64,000 bases of DNA from Glandiceps talaboti (lineage: Eukaryota > Hemichordata > Enteropneusta > Spengelidae): the NCBI RefSeq assembly GCF_964340395.1, contig NC_135550.1:4500601-4564600 (forward strand), given 5' to 3'. Under the pieces are notes generated by a model that saw only the letters and a list, made by a program, of their open reading frames with translations, was not told the origin of the DNA and made no database searches. The position numbers and the translations under genes were made by a program. Below, piece by piece: positions 11,570 to 23,835 of this stretch. Numbering within the stretch: position 1 is the stretch's first letter; every line of letters starts with the position of its first letter.

Positions 11570-14020
11570 TCAATAAGGGATGGGTGTACTTTTCATTGAC
11601 GGGATGGATATACTTTTTATTTAGGGAAGAGAAATACTTTTCATTGAGGGGATGGATGTACTTTGAATTTAGGGGAGAGAAATACTTTTCATTCAGGGGA
11701 TGGATGTACATTTTTTTTAGGGGAGGGAAATACTTTTCATTGAGGGGATGGATGTACTTTTAATTTAGGGGAGAGAAATACTTTTCATTGAGGGGATGGA
11801 TGTACTTTTAATTTAGGGGAGAGAAATACTTTTCATTGAGGGGATGCATGTACTTTTTATTTAGGGGAGAGAAATACTTTTCATTGAGGGGATGGATGTA
11901 CTTTTTATTTAGGGGAGAGAAATACTTTCCATTGAGGGGATGGATGTACTTTTTATTTAGGGGAGGGAAATACTTTTCATTGAAGGGATGGATGTACTTT
12001 TTATTTAGGGGAGAGAAATACTTTTCATTGAGGGGATGGATGTACTTTTTATTTAGGGGAGAGAAATACTTTTCATTGAAGGGATGGATGTACTTTTTAT
12101 TTAGGGGAGAGAAATACTTTTCATTGAGGGGATGGATGTACTTTTTATTTAGGGGAGAGAAATACTTTCCATTGAGGGGATGGATGTACTTTTTATTTAG
12201 GGGAGGGAAATACTTTTCATTGAGGGGATGGCTGTACTTTTTATTTAGGGGGAGAGAAATACTTTTCATTGAGGGGATGGATGTACTTTTTATTTAGGGG
12301 AGAGAAATACTTTTCATTGAGGGGATGGACATACTTTTATTTAGGGGAGAGAAATACTTTTCATTGAGGGGATGGCTGTATATTTTATTTAGGGGGAGAG
12401 AAATACTTTTCATTGAGGGGATGGATGTATATTTAATTTAGGGGAGAGAAATACTTTTCATTGAAGGGATGGATGTACTTTTTATTTAGGGGAGAGAAAT
12501 ACTTTTCATTGAGGGGATGGCTGTATATTTTATTTAGGGGAGAGAAATACTTTTCATTGAGGGGATGCATGTACTTTGAATTTAGGGGAGGAAAATACTT
12601 TTCATTGAGCGGATGGATATTCATTTTATTTAGGGGAGAGAAATACTTTTCATTGAGGGAATGGATGTACTTTTAATATAGGGGAGAGAAATACTTTTCA
12701 TTGAGGGGATGGATGTACTTTGAATTTAGGGGAGAGAAATAATTTTCATTCAGGGGATGGATGTACATTTTATTTAGGGGAGGGAAATACTTTTCATTGA
12801 GGGGATGGATGTACTTTTAATTTAGGGGAGAGAAATACTTTTCATTGAGGGGATGGATGTACTTTTAATTTAGGGGAGGGAAATACTTTTCATTGAGGGG
12901 ATGGCTATATATTTTATTTAGGGGAGAGAAATACTTTTCATTGAGGGGATGGCTGTATATTTTATTTAGGGGAGAGAAATACTTTTCATTAAGGGGATGG
13001 ATGTACTTTTTATTTAGGGGAGAGAAATACTTTTCATTGAGGGGATGGATGTACTTTTTATTTAGGGGAGAGAAATACTTTCCATTGAGGGGATGGATGT
13101 ACTTTTTATTTAGGGGAGGGAAATACTTTTCATTGAGGGGATGGCTGTACTTTTTATTTAGGGGAGAGAAATACTTTTCATTGAGGGGATGGATGTACTT
13201 TTTATTTAGGGGAGAGAAATACTTTTCATTGAGGGGATGGCTGTATATTTTATTTAGGGGAGAGAAATTCTTTTCATTGAGGGGATGGATGTATATTTAA
13301 TTTAGGGGAGAGAAATACTTTTCATTGAAGGGATGGATGTACTTTTTATTTAGGGGAGAGAAATACTTTTCATTGAGGGGATGGACGTACTTTTTATTTA
13401 GGGGAGAGAAATACTTTTCATTGAAGGGATGGATGTACATTTTATTTAGGGGAGAGAAATACTTTTCATTGAGGGGGGATGGACATACTTTTTATTTAGG
13501 GGAGAGAAATACTTTTCATTGAAGGGATGGATGTACTTTTTATTTAGGGGAGAGAAATACTTTTCATTGAGGGGATGGATGTACTTTAAATTTAGGGGAG
13601 AGAAATACTTTTCATTGAGGGGATGGATGTACTTTTTATTTAGGGGAGAGAAATACTTTTCATTGAAGGGATGGATGTACTTTTTATTTAGGGGAGAGAA
13701 ATACTTTTCATTGAGGGGATGGATGTACGTTTTATTTAGGGGATGGACATACTTTTTATTTAGGGGAGAGAAATACTTTTCATTGAAGGGATGGATGTAC
13801 TTTTTATTTAGGGGAGAGAAATACTTTTCATTGAGGGGATGGATGTATATTTAATTTAGGGGAGAGAATTACTTTTCATTAAGGGGATGGATGTACTTTT
13901 AATTCAGGGGAGAGAAATACTTTTCAATGAGGGGATGGACGTACTTTTTATTTAGGGGAGAGAAATAGTTTTCATCAAGCGGATGGATGTACTTTTAATT
14001 TAGGGGAGAGAAATACTATG
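11570..14020. repeat. Minisatellite B, 48-bp dimeric unit
   Basis: About fifty tandem copies of a 48-bp unit made of two related 24-bp halves: GGGGATGGATG-TACTTTTTATTTA and GGGGAGAGAAATACTTTTCATTGA. The shared framework GGGGA....TACTTTT..TT.A shows that a 24-mer dimerised before amplification. Since 48 is a multiple of three and neither strand of the common unit carries a stop in one frame, long open frames appear on both strands: plus, repeats of RGWMYFLFRGEKYFSL; minus, HPLNEKYFSPLNKKYI. Variants with TTTTAATTTAG put stops in the plus frame, and occasional extra G's break it. I regard it as non-coding. Confidence 0.93.
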
Positions 14021-15235
14021 TGACTCTGACATTGTTAGACATCATTTGCATTGTAGTCTGTATTTGATACTGGTTCATACATAGATAAAATGAATAGCTA
14101 CGCCACTATGTGTGCCTACGCTTTTCCAGAGTTTTTTAATTTAATTTTTTATCTCAGGTTTTTAGTGCGGGGCCAAGTATGAGCTATCAATGCCTTAATA
14201 AACCCAGTTCTGATAGAAATGGTAATGTAATCACTTTTGTATGGATTATTGTGTAGTTTTTTACAATTTGACTATTTTAAGAGTCTGTTTGATATTAAAA
14301 CATGGTTGCAATATGACCAAGTAAAAGGAAATAGCTTGTCTGCGGTGTATGTTTGTGTGTGAAGTCCATGAGTGTAAAAGGAATATATATTACTCTATCT
14401 CTGGTGAGATCACTTTTGACAAGTTTAGAAAGAAAAAAAACTATTGTATATATTGTGATGTGTCATATCACGTCACATAAGTGCAGTAAGGTCGTATCTG
14501 CTATGCAATTGTATAGGCAGACACAACCTTACAGCACTGACGATGGTCAGTGTCCATATCTTAACTTGATCTAGTCAAAGTATAAATGGACACTGATGTG
14601 ATTACATGTAAACACACAATATTAATGCAGGGTATGGGTAAATCACATACAGCTTTTGATTTGATGTGGACTGTAAGTATGCATGGTAAGGATTCCCAGT
14701 TTTCGCACTATCTTCATTACAATTATATTACAGTACAAATGGTGTTGCCTTGGTGTTTCACTCATGTGACAACATGTTTTGCACACACTGGGACAACTTC
14801 AAATGCTATTCATCAATACAAGTCATTTAGAGAATCTAGTAAACTTGAAATAGACTTGTCTGGCTCAAAAAAAAAAGCTTACGAACAGAATGCTATGTTT
14901 CATTGACACAAAATAATTGACGTACAGTTGTTGCATTTTAATCTATTTAAGTGTGGGGATCACCTAACGAGGTAGCTCACACAAAGACACTGTGGTATTC
15001 ACAGTTGGTCAGAGTTTTGGTGAGTCAGGTGCCATTCTCTCAATTTTTTGTTGTGCATACTACTCTTAGTGAAACACTGTATATTGATCAATATTTCTAT
15101 ATTATCACACTGTACATGAAAAATATTCTCTCTATGAAAATAGAGAGAATTATTGCAAAAAGATATTAAAACCATAATTTTTGAAAATGGGAACCATGAC
15201 AAGTACTTCTGATTAAGTCATTTATAAATGGAGTC
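14021..15235. other. Intergenic, nothing recognised
   Basis: Several open frames of about 70-105 codons occur on both strands, but none shows a domain, splice structure or composition typical of a gene. Confidence 0.4.
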
Positions 15236-15680
15236 ATGGATGTCAGATGATTAGAGTGGCTGACTTTGAATTTCAAGGTTGCCACTTTCAATCTCATTGC
15301 TTCCAATTGTTTCTGAATGTCTCTAAAATTCATTGTCATGATTTGAACCACTATTGTGACCCAGTCAATCCAGCTGTCACAATATAGTTGGGGGACCTGG
15401 TAGGATAGAGGTTGCAATGTGAATACTTTTAAAGTATCCTATTGTGCTGATAGACCCTGCAATGGATTGTATACTCCTGAGGGAGTTGAGAATGTACATT
15501 TGTATAAAGGGACAATGTTAACCAGTGTTTTGCTAAATCTGGGAACCTCGGTAACAGAAATAGATGAATCTGGTAAAACTGCCACAGTTTCCCATATATT
15601 ATACCATAATTTTGGTTTAAAACCTCAGTAACATGACTGAGGCACTATGTTTTTCCCACAATGTAGATCCATGCAAGTAA
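15236..15680 (+). mobile_element. tRNA-derived SINE-like sequence
   Basis: The first 60 bases resemble a degenerate tRNA: a D-arm/A-box-like GATTAGAGTGGCTGA, an anticodon-loop-like CTTTGAA (TTG, glutamine-like), and a weak T-arm/B-box-like TTTCAATCTC at about 15285. The body continues with GATAGACCCTGCAATGG, GAATCTGGTAAAACTG and AAACCTCAGTAACATGACTGAGGCAC. A sequence with matching words (AAATCTGGTAAAACTGACAGT) occurs near 29950, suggesting a dispersed family. The limits are approximate. Confidence 0.4.
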
Positions 15681-15754
15681 AGTACTTTGAGCACAGAGTG
15701 GTAAAAGTGCATACAAAACTTAAAATATTACCATAAATTAGATTTAAACCCTCC

Positions 15755-16040
15755 TGCCATGACTACACACTATCCAACCAATCTTTGTTATGACTACACA
15801 CTATCCAGCCAGTCTTTGTTATGACTACACACTATCCAACCAATCTTTGTTATGACTACACACTATCCAACCAATCTTTGTTATGACTACACACTATCCA
15901 ACCAATCTTTGTAATGACTACACACTATCCAACCAATCTTTGTTATGACTACACACTATCCAACCAATCTTTGTTATGACTACACACTATCCAACCAATC
16001 TCTGTTATGACTACACACTATACAACCAATCTTTGCCAGC
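15755..16040. repeat. Minisatellite C, 31-bp unit, about nine copies
   Basis: Tandem copies of TTATGACTACACACTATCCA followed by ACCAATCTTTG. The copies are almost identical, with single-base variants. The array lies just downstream of the TMEM35B-like gene's 3' end. Confidence 0.95.
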
Positions 16041-16109
16041 AACAAATACAGTTTCTCAACTTTACTTCACAGTCAAAAAATCCTTGGAAAGGAAGGACAC
16101 AGGAAATGA

Positions 16110-16115
16110 TTTATT
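16110..16115 (-). promoter_or_regulatory. Poly(A) signal overlapping the stop codon
   Basis: On the minus strand the last codons read CTA GAA TAA ATC, so the hexamer AATAAA contains the TAA stop of the TMEM35B-like gene. No other AATAAA was seen in the next 80 bases downstream, so a very short 3' UTR is possible. Confidence 0.5.
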
Positions 16116-17322
16116 CTAGTTTTGGTTTGTCCTGGTTTTGTACAAGTAGATAGATAAGTCCTAAACCGATAGCTGCTGGTACTGCTGTCTTTGATATAGG
16201 TGCATTGAGTCGATATAACATTGATGTAGCCAATACCATAACCCCCAATTGCAATAATACCACTTCACTCAGCTTGTCAAATTTATCGGAACCACACAAA
16301 ATCGGAACTCCACCAATAGTTTCCATGATTCCAATTATCAGCTGGAACATTGCTGGATCTGGTTTGTATCCAAATGGAAATACTGTACTGTATGCAGCAA
16401 ATTCTTGGACCTGACGAAGGAAAAATCAGACTTTTCAGTAGTGGTTTGGAGGTCTGAGCACTGCAGGGAACTGGATCCATATACATGAATTTGAAGATTT
16501 ACATATGTTTTTGACAATCAATCTTTTTATTGCATAACAACAGGCCATGGTGTAAGGCCTTGAAAAAAAAATGGTTTGGTTCCGGTTAATACCCAACCCC
16601 ATTCTAGATTTTCACTGTCGACCCAAAACTTTTGTTTACGTATTCAAGAAAAAATATTAAAACCATGAAAATTGTGAAGTGTTGCCAGAAATAGTGGATG
16701 AGGAAACCGACATCCACTAAAAAAAGACAATATAACACTTCTTCCAAGCTGTAATGGCTGTACATCTGTTAGGCAGAAATAAACAACACAGAGACCATTT
16801 GGAAAACAATGGAAAACCTGAACTAGACACTCACAAAGAAAAAAAATAAAATGAAATAAAAAAATCTACCTACCACACACACCTATTCTAAAATTGAGTG
16901 TAACCGAAACCACAAAATTTTTCTTAGGCATAAAAAAAATTGTGTGGTTCCAATTACATTCAATTTTAAAATAGGTGGGGTAGGTAGATTTAGCAATAGC
17001 TTACAATTTGTAAAGGCCCATGGGGTAATGCTTATGGTACATGTAAACCATAGCCTAGCACCACACTGTCTGGGTAAACCACAAACGTGACATATTGCTT
17101 GACTTTGGAGGTCATCGCACCATAGTAAATTAATGAGTATAACAATGTTATTGTTTATGTTTTTGCCAGTTCATTGTTTCGGAGTAATATTCTATTCTTA
17201 TTTTAGATTTAACATCAGTGATTTTCACTAACCTCATAATTATACTGTGGTCCAATAGGCACCAATTTCGCTACACCAGCAAGAACAAAAATTGAGCCGA
17301 TGACGGTTCTGAGGACTCCCAT
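16111..17322 (-). CDS. TMEM35B-like small membrane protein (two exons, complete)
   Basis: Exon 1 (17322-17233) encodes 30 residues from MGVLRTVIGS to GPQYNYE and ends at a GAG|GTTAGT donor. Exon 2 (16410-16111) follows a CTTCGTCAG acceptor in phase 0 and encodes 99 residues, giving a 129-residue protein. The GYKPDP motif, preceded by TVFPF and followed by an ETIGGVPIL helix, matches vertebrate TMEM35B (FGYQPDP then a helix) in the same order and spacing; the N-terminal helix ending in AGVAKL also fits. About four transmembrane helices are expected (near residues 3-22, 51-67, 74-92 and 99-116), as in the DoxX-like/TMEM35 family. The paralogue TMEM35A (NACHO) is a nicotinic receptor chaperone in the endoplasmic reticulum, but the role of 35B is not established. 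It is a little shorter than the roughly 150-residue vertebrate form because the basic C-terminal tail is missing. An upstream frame at 17504-17271 overlaps the start and would act as a uORF if transcription begins beyond it. Confidence 0.85.
16862..16991. repeat. Small inverted-repeat (MITE-like) element in the TMEM35B-like intron
   Basis: Two arms of about 55 bases face each other. The left reads AAATCTACCTACC, then CACCTATTCTAAAATTGA and ACCACAAAATTTTT; the right is its reverse complement with about eight differences. The loop is about 20 bases. It lies inside the 822-bp intron. Confidence 0.75.
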
Positions 17323-17687
17323 TGGACTCTGGAGTGTGGAGGACCGACAGCCCCCTCGACGACCGGTCGTGACGATCTTCTATAAGGTGTAAGTTTAACA
17401 CCGATAGATGGTAGAATTAAGTGATGACCGATCGTTAGTGTGCTCTTGTTCTTTTGCCTCGTCGTGATACGATTGTGGGTTTTCAACGTTTTGTCATTGC
17501 TCATTTGGCGTGGTTGATTCGTTACTCAACCAGCTGCTGAAACGAACGATTGAGAGTGACTGGTGATCACTGCACTGTAAGGCACTTACTGAAGAGCGCC
17601 CTCAGTGTTTACCAATATGGTCGAATTCTCAATGTCAATGAAAGCATGCTCGGCCGGTGGACAATGGCTTCATTTGCTATTTTCCTT

Positions 17688-17823
<136 letters not shown>

Positions 17824-17879
17824 GCAAATACATTACATAATTAAACAACACTGTGTACCGTATGAGGTGAGATCCCCGC

Positions 17880-18205
17880 CAAAATAGATGTATTTAATTT
17901 CCACAATTATTTCTGTATTTATTCACTTTTTTTAAATTTTAATTCTGTATTCATTCACTTCTTTATTTTAATGAAATTAATGTATTTACTTTATTGTCAA
18001 ATTAATTTTTTTTTATTTTTATTATTTCTTTATTTATTCACTTCTTTATTTTAATAAAATGGATGTATTTACTTTGTCAAATTAATTTATTTCAATTATT
18101 TTTATTTAATATTTCCACAATTATTTCTTTATTTATTCACTTATCTATTTTAATAAAATAGATGTATTTACTTTGTCAAATTAATTTTATTTATTTTTGA
18201 AATTA
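17880..18205. repeat. AT-rich diverged tandem repeat
   Basis: Three to four diverged copies of a unit of roughly 75 bases containing TTTATTTATTCACTT, TTTATTTTAAT(G)AAAT, GATGTATTTACTTTGTCAAA and TTAATTT. Confidence 0.75.
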
Positions 18206-18789
18206 GAACTTTGTCTTGGGGCAATCATTTAAAATTTAGAAAGGTGACTAATTTACATAAATTTGCATGCAATTTACATTATATCTGTTTTAGCCTACGC
18301 AATTAAATATCATATGTTAGGCCAGAAAAAATAAAAAAGTTGTTCAACGGGCAACCTAACCCATCACACTGGGTAGGTAGGTCAATTTTTCTCTCATAAT
18401 GCTTGACACTATGTAAAAACAAACCATATATAATGATAGCAAAACATTTCAGGTTGAGTTTATATAGAATTTATTCAGTCATTTTGATTTTGTCTCTTGC
18501 AATGTGTCTGCATAGCAATCAATTTTCATCAGTTCTACAGTTTGGAAGTGTACACAATTCATGGTTAAACAAACGTTGTAGCTCCTCTCATCCTCTCCTC
18601 TCACAAAATGTTAATCAAGCCCCGCCAAATGAAACTCAAGCATTATTGTAGCCACCCCTTCTGTCACCTACACTACAGTGGAGATATGAAATTGTATGGT
18701 ACAATGATGCATTGAAATAACAGTAATAGCCAACTACAATAATACTCCGAGATTACTTAAATTTACAAAGGATGTGGATTTCACATGCA

Positions 18790-18926
18790 TAATGAGATGT
18801 CTCGTAATGAGCTCTAACCTATACATGGAGATGTCTCGTAATGAGCTCTAACCTATACATGGAGATGTCTCGTAATGAGCTCTAACCTATACATGGAGAT
18901 GTCTCGTAATGAGCTCTAACCTATAC
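18790..18926. repeat. 34-bp tandem repeat, four copies
   Basis: Four near-identical units of GAGATGTCTCGTAATGAGCT followed by CTAACCTATACATG. The unit contains the short palindromes GAGATGTCTC and GAGCTC. Confidence 0.92.
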
Positions 18927-20280
18927 AGGGAGGTACTTAGCTGGCCACCTTCAAGCTTGTTTTGGGAAAATGACAAATTATCACCTTGATTGCTACTGAT
19001 TGGAAGGAGACAACTCCAAAGATGAAAAAAATGAAAATAAGACAATGTAGGAGGCCATTTAGAGGCATAAAATATTAAACCATAGACATAATTTAAAGTC
19101 TTACAATGCTTGAATATGGTAATAAAATACCAGAATTGAGACACAATTATGCTATCCAGTACATATTATCTGGAAGTGCATTTTGTTGTGGCAAAGATGA
19201 AATATTTGCGGATGTGCGCTTATAAATAATAAAGAATAAGGGAGCGATCAGTTTTTACGGCGGGGGGGGGGGCAAATCAGAGGGGGGCACCTCAATTTGG
19301 GACTCAAAGAAGGGGGGTTATCATTTTTACGAAGTGAATAAAGGGGGGGGGGTCACCTTGTTTTCAACTAATTAAAATCATGAGCCACGCTGCTGTACTT
19401 AAATGTCCATACATTTAATATCATAACTAGGCCAAACCCCTAAGCTGGCACGGCTGCCACATGATGATATCATAGATAGTGCCCTTGGCGTGGAGATTGC
19501 ACATCGTACATAGAACACGCATGCGTAGTCATTGTACCACAATGCGTCCTTGGGTAAAACCACCATTGCATAGTATATAGGACGTGCATGTGTACTAGTC
19601 ATTGAGCCACCATGCTGCCGTTTGCGGGCGCTGTGCGAGCTAAGACAAAAAAATGAATGTGCATAAAATAAACCATAAACAAATAGCTATAAATAGACAT
19701 TCAAACTATAACATAAACTCTGTATCTTGATACATCCAATAAATATGGTATGGCATCACAACACTACACAATGGCCACCTTTAAGCAACCGTTATTTGTT
19801 AGAAATGACTTCTCACTATTGCACGCCATGAGTTGCATTGTGTCATCTTGTGGTAGAAAAACTTGCATGCGTAGCTGTACATGTAACACATAAGAAATGA
19901 AATACCTTCAGATTTACTGGCTCTAAAATCTGTTCCTCCATTGACCTGAACATGTGGACATGTGCACAAACATAACCAATTTAGGACACTTTGAAATATG
20001 TGGCAAACGCTGTGATAGTCTAGATCCTATACATTTTTGTACATATAATGTATGATAACTACAATCATCTCCATTAGAAGTCCCAAACTGATTTATTATT
20101 GAGATCAATAGTTCTATGTAGGGTAAAAACTAAATTCTTTTAGTGTGGGGTGGAGGTGAGAGGGGGTCTTTTATAATGAAATCTGTTTTGTACCCCAATA
20201 CAAACATTTCTAAAAATGGGAAATTGAAAAATGGGGAAAAAAATTGTTATGCATGGCACTAAAATATATTTATTGTGAGT
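18927..20280. other. Intergenic with G-tracts
   Basis: Contains G-runs near 19260-19355 of a type common in dispersed repeats, and two weakly similar segments at about 19500-19530 and 19580-19615. No gene recognised. Confidence 0.4.
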
Positions 20281-20281
20281 T

Positions 20282-20772
20282 TAGCAGCGACTGCCTTATT
20301 GGCCAGCCATGAAAGCAAACGGTATAAAGTGTACGCACAATGCGAAATCTTATCAAGAAAGAAGGACTGGAGAAGCCATTGCTGACAACCTAAATAACAC
20401 TACTTTCATACGAGAATTTGACGAGGACGAGTTGGTCGTCAACTTTTTCAGTATGGTCCTTGAAGAAGAAGCTCATGTAGATATCCTTTAGTTAGTATAT
20501 GTACTTCATTTTTTGTATTCACAACAATTACCGAAAAGACCTATTATATAGATATGGATGACCTTACCCAAGAAATGTACGTCAGGTATGAGGACGCATT
20601 GAGGGAATAATGTGCGCTGATTATGGGATGGCATCAGAAGAGACAGTAAAGATTATCGATGATATTATCGAAACGAATCAACCAAAATTCATGTATCGGT
20701 CTCAAGAATGGTCGACAAATGTAATATCTGTGAATTTGACGGATACAACGGGAGAAGATACGATCAAATAAA
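20282..20772 (+). pseudogene. Short-chain dehydrogenase (RDH8/HSD17B1-like) pseudogene
   Basis: 20282-20490 is a diverged copy of the first exon at 22357-22621. It lacks the ATG and the TGxxxGIG nucleotide-binding motif and contains several small indels. Only about 60 bases further on, 20552-20772 reads like the carboxyl-terminal exon of the same family: LTQEMYVRYEDALRE, an in-frame stop, then in another frame SEETVKIIDDIIETNQPKF, MYRSQEWSTNV and LTDTTGED. In RDH8 and HSD17B1 proteins the matching region is a helix followed by PKFRYQT-type sequence and PTG. The central exons, including the YxxxK active site, are missing. With a stop, a frameshift and lost exons, it is a dead partial copy. Confidence 0.75.
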
Positions 20773-22356
20773 TGAGAAAGATGTTTGACACTGAATAACA
20801 CTCGTGCTTCCATCATACACACCCACAACAGAATCAAAATTAAACCACAATTAAAAGTGATCATATGGATTAGGTATTCATTTTTTATTTTTAAATTTTT
20901 AAATTTTAATTTCTAAAACTATTTTATCACGGTTTCCAAGTTGAAAAATCAATGTAAAACAACACATGGCAAGTCGTTCCGTGTAACTGAATAGATTGCA
21001 GAGATTAATGTCATTTTTACACATGTTTAGCTTCTTGAGCTGTATTGAGTTAAAAACACAGACTTCAAATAGGAAGTCGTGATAGGATTGTTTTGTAAAT
21101 TAAATATCCAAATCCTGGTCCATATGACCACTTTGATATTACCTTCTAAATTATGCACTGTATGGATAAATATCAAACCAGATAGTTCGATGACGTAATT
21201 TAGTATACATATATTGAACTGTAAGAATCCCTATGATGGCGTAAATAGTGTCTGGTGGCAACGTTCAATACCACAAAGCTTGACATGACATTAACACAAT
21301 ACTAGAATCATTCTATCAAGGTTAGATGTGAAATCATTCACCTGAGTCAAAAACAATTTAGCCTGTACCAGCCTGTACCACTTTAACCATTGAAGTCTTT
21401 AAAAATTAATTCTCAGAATATACCTTGAGTTGGTAATTTGTACAACTGTCCCGATAATTGAAAGCTGCACTACACTATATAGCTGCAATTGAATTTTTTT
21501 TTAAATGTTTTCGTTAGATACAACAACTTATTAATTGTAATTTTGTACACCCTGAATAGTATTGAATCACTTATGGGTGAACGTTTTGTTTTGCAGATAT
21601 TACATGATAAATCAAATCAAATTGATTTTTGGTGTCCGTACCCTCGACGGCGATCACGATTTAAACCTGTTATTGCAATACTAATCGATAAGATCGACCA
21701 CTTATTAACATATGGAATGTCTAATTATTGATAGGCTAACACCTTTCAGTGAATAGCATGTTGTTGTTGCTTGATCGAAAAAAGATACTACAGTTATAAA
21801 CTAGAGTGTGGTTATAATGTAGCGACGGATTCAAAACCAGGCTTTCGCTCAAAATTTAAACTTGCACCAAAATTTAACCACTACACCACCTACGGATAAT
21901 ATCACACTGACCACTAAATAACACACACTGACAATGTCTTTTTAAAATTAATTTACCAATTTTTAGGCGATATATCTTTGTTTACTTGATGAAAACAATA
22001 TCACTCCATCCTGTCGACGTCTTTCCTTTTTACAAAAAAGAGATGTCAGTTGTTGTTGTAGCGATGAACAAATCCACAGTCCCACAATGAATTGACTCAC
22101 AGTGGCATACTAGTGTGTAGTGATCTTACCCTTTGATTTATAGTCCAGATAGTCGAATAACTAGTCTTGCTGCTAGACTTTCGGGCTTTCTTCCGATACG
22201 ATAAGCGAACGAAGTTCACAGTGATTGCTTGGTTGTGTGTCGTATTGTACCGGAAGAACATCCAAGGTCCAGCAGCTACACTATCGAATAACTTGACCTC
22301 CAATTAACAATTGGTTTTGACAGGCACAGCACAAAAACACCATATATCTAATAGTC
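20773..22356. other. Intergenic between the two dehydrogenase copies
   Basis: AT-rich; no gene or clear repeat recognised. The last 150 bases before 22357 are presumably the 5' flank of the dehydrogenase exon. Confidence 0.4.
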
Positions 22357-22621
22357 ATGGCACAGAAAATAGTGGTAATTACAGGTTGTTCGTCAGGTAT
22401 AGGTTTAGCAGCGGCTGCCTTATTGGCCAACCATGAAAGCAAACGGTATAAAGTGTACGCAACATTGCGAAATCTTAGCAAGAAAGAAGGACTGGAGAAA
22501 GCCATTGGTGATAACCTCAATAACACTGCTTTTATACGAGAAATGGACGTCAATAAGGACGAGTCGGTCGCCAAGGTTTTCAGTATGGTGCTTGAAGAAG
22601 AGGGCCGCGTTGAAGTTCTAA
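22357..22621 (+). CDS. Short-chain dehydrogenase, first coding exon (RDH8/HSD17B1-like)
   Basis: An ATG at 22357 opens an 88-codon exon ending in a CTAA|GTATGT donor (phase 1). It has the classical Rossmann start, VVITGCSSGIG (TGxxxGIG at residues 9-16), then a second strand YKVYATLRNLSKKEGLEKA, an acidic REMDVNKDESVAKVF segment and EEEGRVEVL. The next exon would supply the family's NNAG motif. This pattern is that of the SDR subfamily containing retinol dehydrogenase 8 and 17-beta-hydroxysteroid dehydrogenase 1, cytosolic or membrane-associated NADP(H)-dependent enzymes acting on retinoids or steroids. I could not find the remaining exons downstream in the window. Either the introns are long, or this is an orphan exon left by the duplication that also gave the pseudogene at 20282-20772. 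Confidence 0.75.
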
Positions 22622-22989
22622 GTATGTTCACTCAATTTATTGTTGTTTTAATTTCTTTCAAGAACACGGGAAAATGGGAGAGAAGGCAGACTGACAGCTA
22701 TATCGATAGATAGATACATAGATCCAGATAGATATATGAGAATGCTTATTACCAGGTCAAGGTCAAGCCGTTGACTTTGTGGACGGTCAAAATATAACAT
22801 TTTTTCCATGATTATAATAGTAAGCGGTCATATAAACCTAACAATACTACATGTAAAACATAAGAAATTAATTCTCAAGTGACGACTACACAGGTCCATG
22901 AAGTCATGTGAAAGAAGTCTTCATAGAGCGCACAGTCCCCTCAATTACATTATTTCAATGTGACTGAATGTGACATGATTTAAAATGAA

Positions 22990-23835
22990 TTGGTGCCTGG
23001 CAACAAACAGATATTACAATAAGACGAAAAAGGCTGGATTTGGATAACTGACCCTGAATTTTGAAATCAAGGTCAATATCTGTCGAAACAGAAAAAAGTT
23101 GATACTTTCAAATGGAAACTCATCTGTGTTTGTAATATTGAATTTAACTTTTGTTCCAAACACAACTTTGAAATTTAAGTAAACTTTTCAAACTTAAATT
23201 CAAAACTAAAGTTAACACCTGAAAATATGGGGCCGGCACTTGAATGGAGTCTATTAAGTAACGTTTAATTTTTGAGCACCATGGTAAATCATGATATTTA
23301 AAATTTTACTGCAAATATGTCTGTTATACTGTAACAAGTTATATGAACATAAAAAAGCAATGCATGTGTATATAAGTCATGCTCTGAATTTCCTTTAGAC
23401 ATGATTTCGATAGGAATTCTGCAGAGTCTCTCCAATATCCAAAAAATGGCTTACTTTTGATAGTCTACCTTGAATGTCAAGGTCAGAGGACACTCTCTTA
23501 CAGGATTATATGGAGTTGGACACTTGAATGGAAACTCCGTGCAGTAAAGTTTTTTAGTTAGGCAATATATGACTTTTTACTACAAATTTGACAACCATTC
23601 TGTAAAACGTGATATGGGCACCAAAAAGTTATCCTTATATTACCTGTAAACATTTAAAATAAATTGACAACAAAGGAATACTACTGTCTGTAATGGGTTT
23701 ATTTTGATAAGTGACCCTGGATATCAATATCAATGGTCGAGGTCTGAAAAGAAAGCTCATACTGGATTTTTTGGGGGTAGACATTTGAATGGAGTCTATG
23801 GGTATAATCGATTTTCTGGTTCCAAGATGCATTGC
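22990..23835. repeat. Long-period (about 265-280 bp) diverged tandem repeat
   Basis: The phrase (C/G)ACA(C/T)TTGAATGGA(G/A)(T/A)CT recurs at about 23235, 23519 and 23780. Each is followed by TAA(A)GTTT and preceded by GACCTTGAAT-like words and AAGGTCA. At least three diverged units are present. Composition suggests a dispersed repeat with internal periodicity rather than a gene. Confidence 0.65.

Noticed and set aside
11511-13854. Open frames of 60-150 codons on both strands over the 48-bp array
   Set aside because: Both strands are open for the same reason (unit length divisible by three); stop variants and frameshifts occur throughout.
14586-14906. 106-codon open frame with a MGKSHTAF segment resembling a P-loop
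   Set aside because: The GxxxxGK(S/T) pattern is incomplete and nothing else ATPase-like follows.
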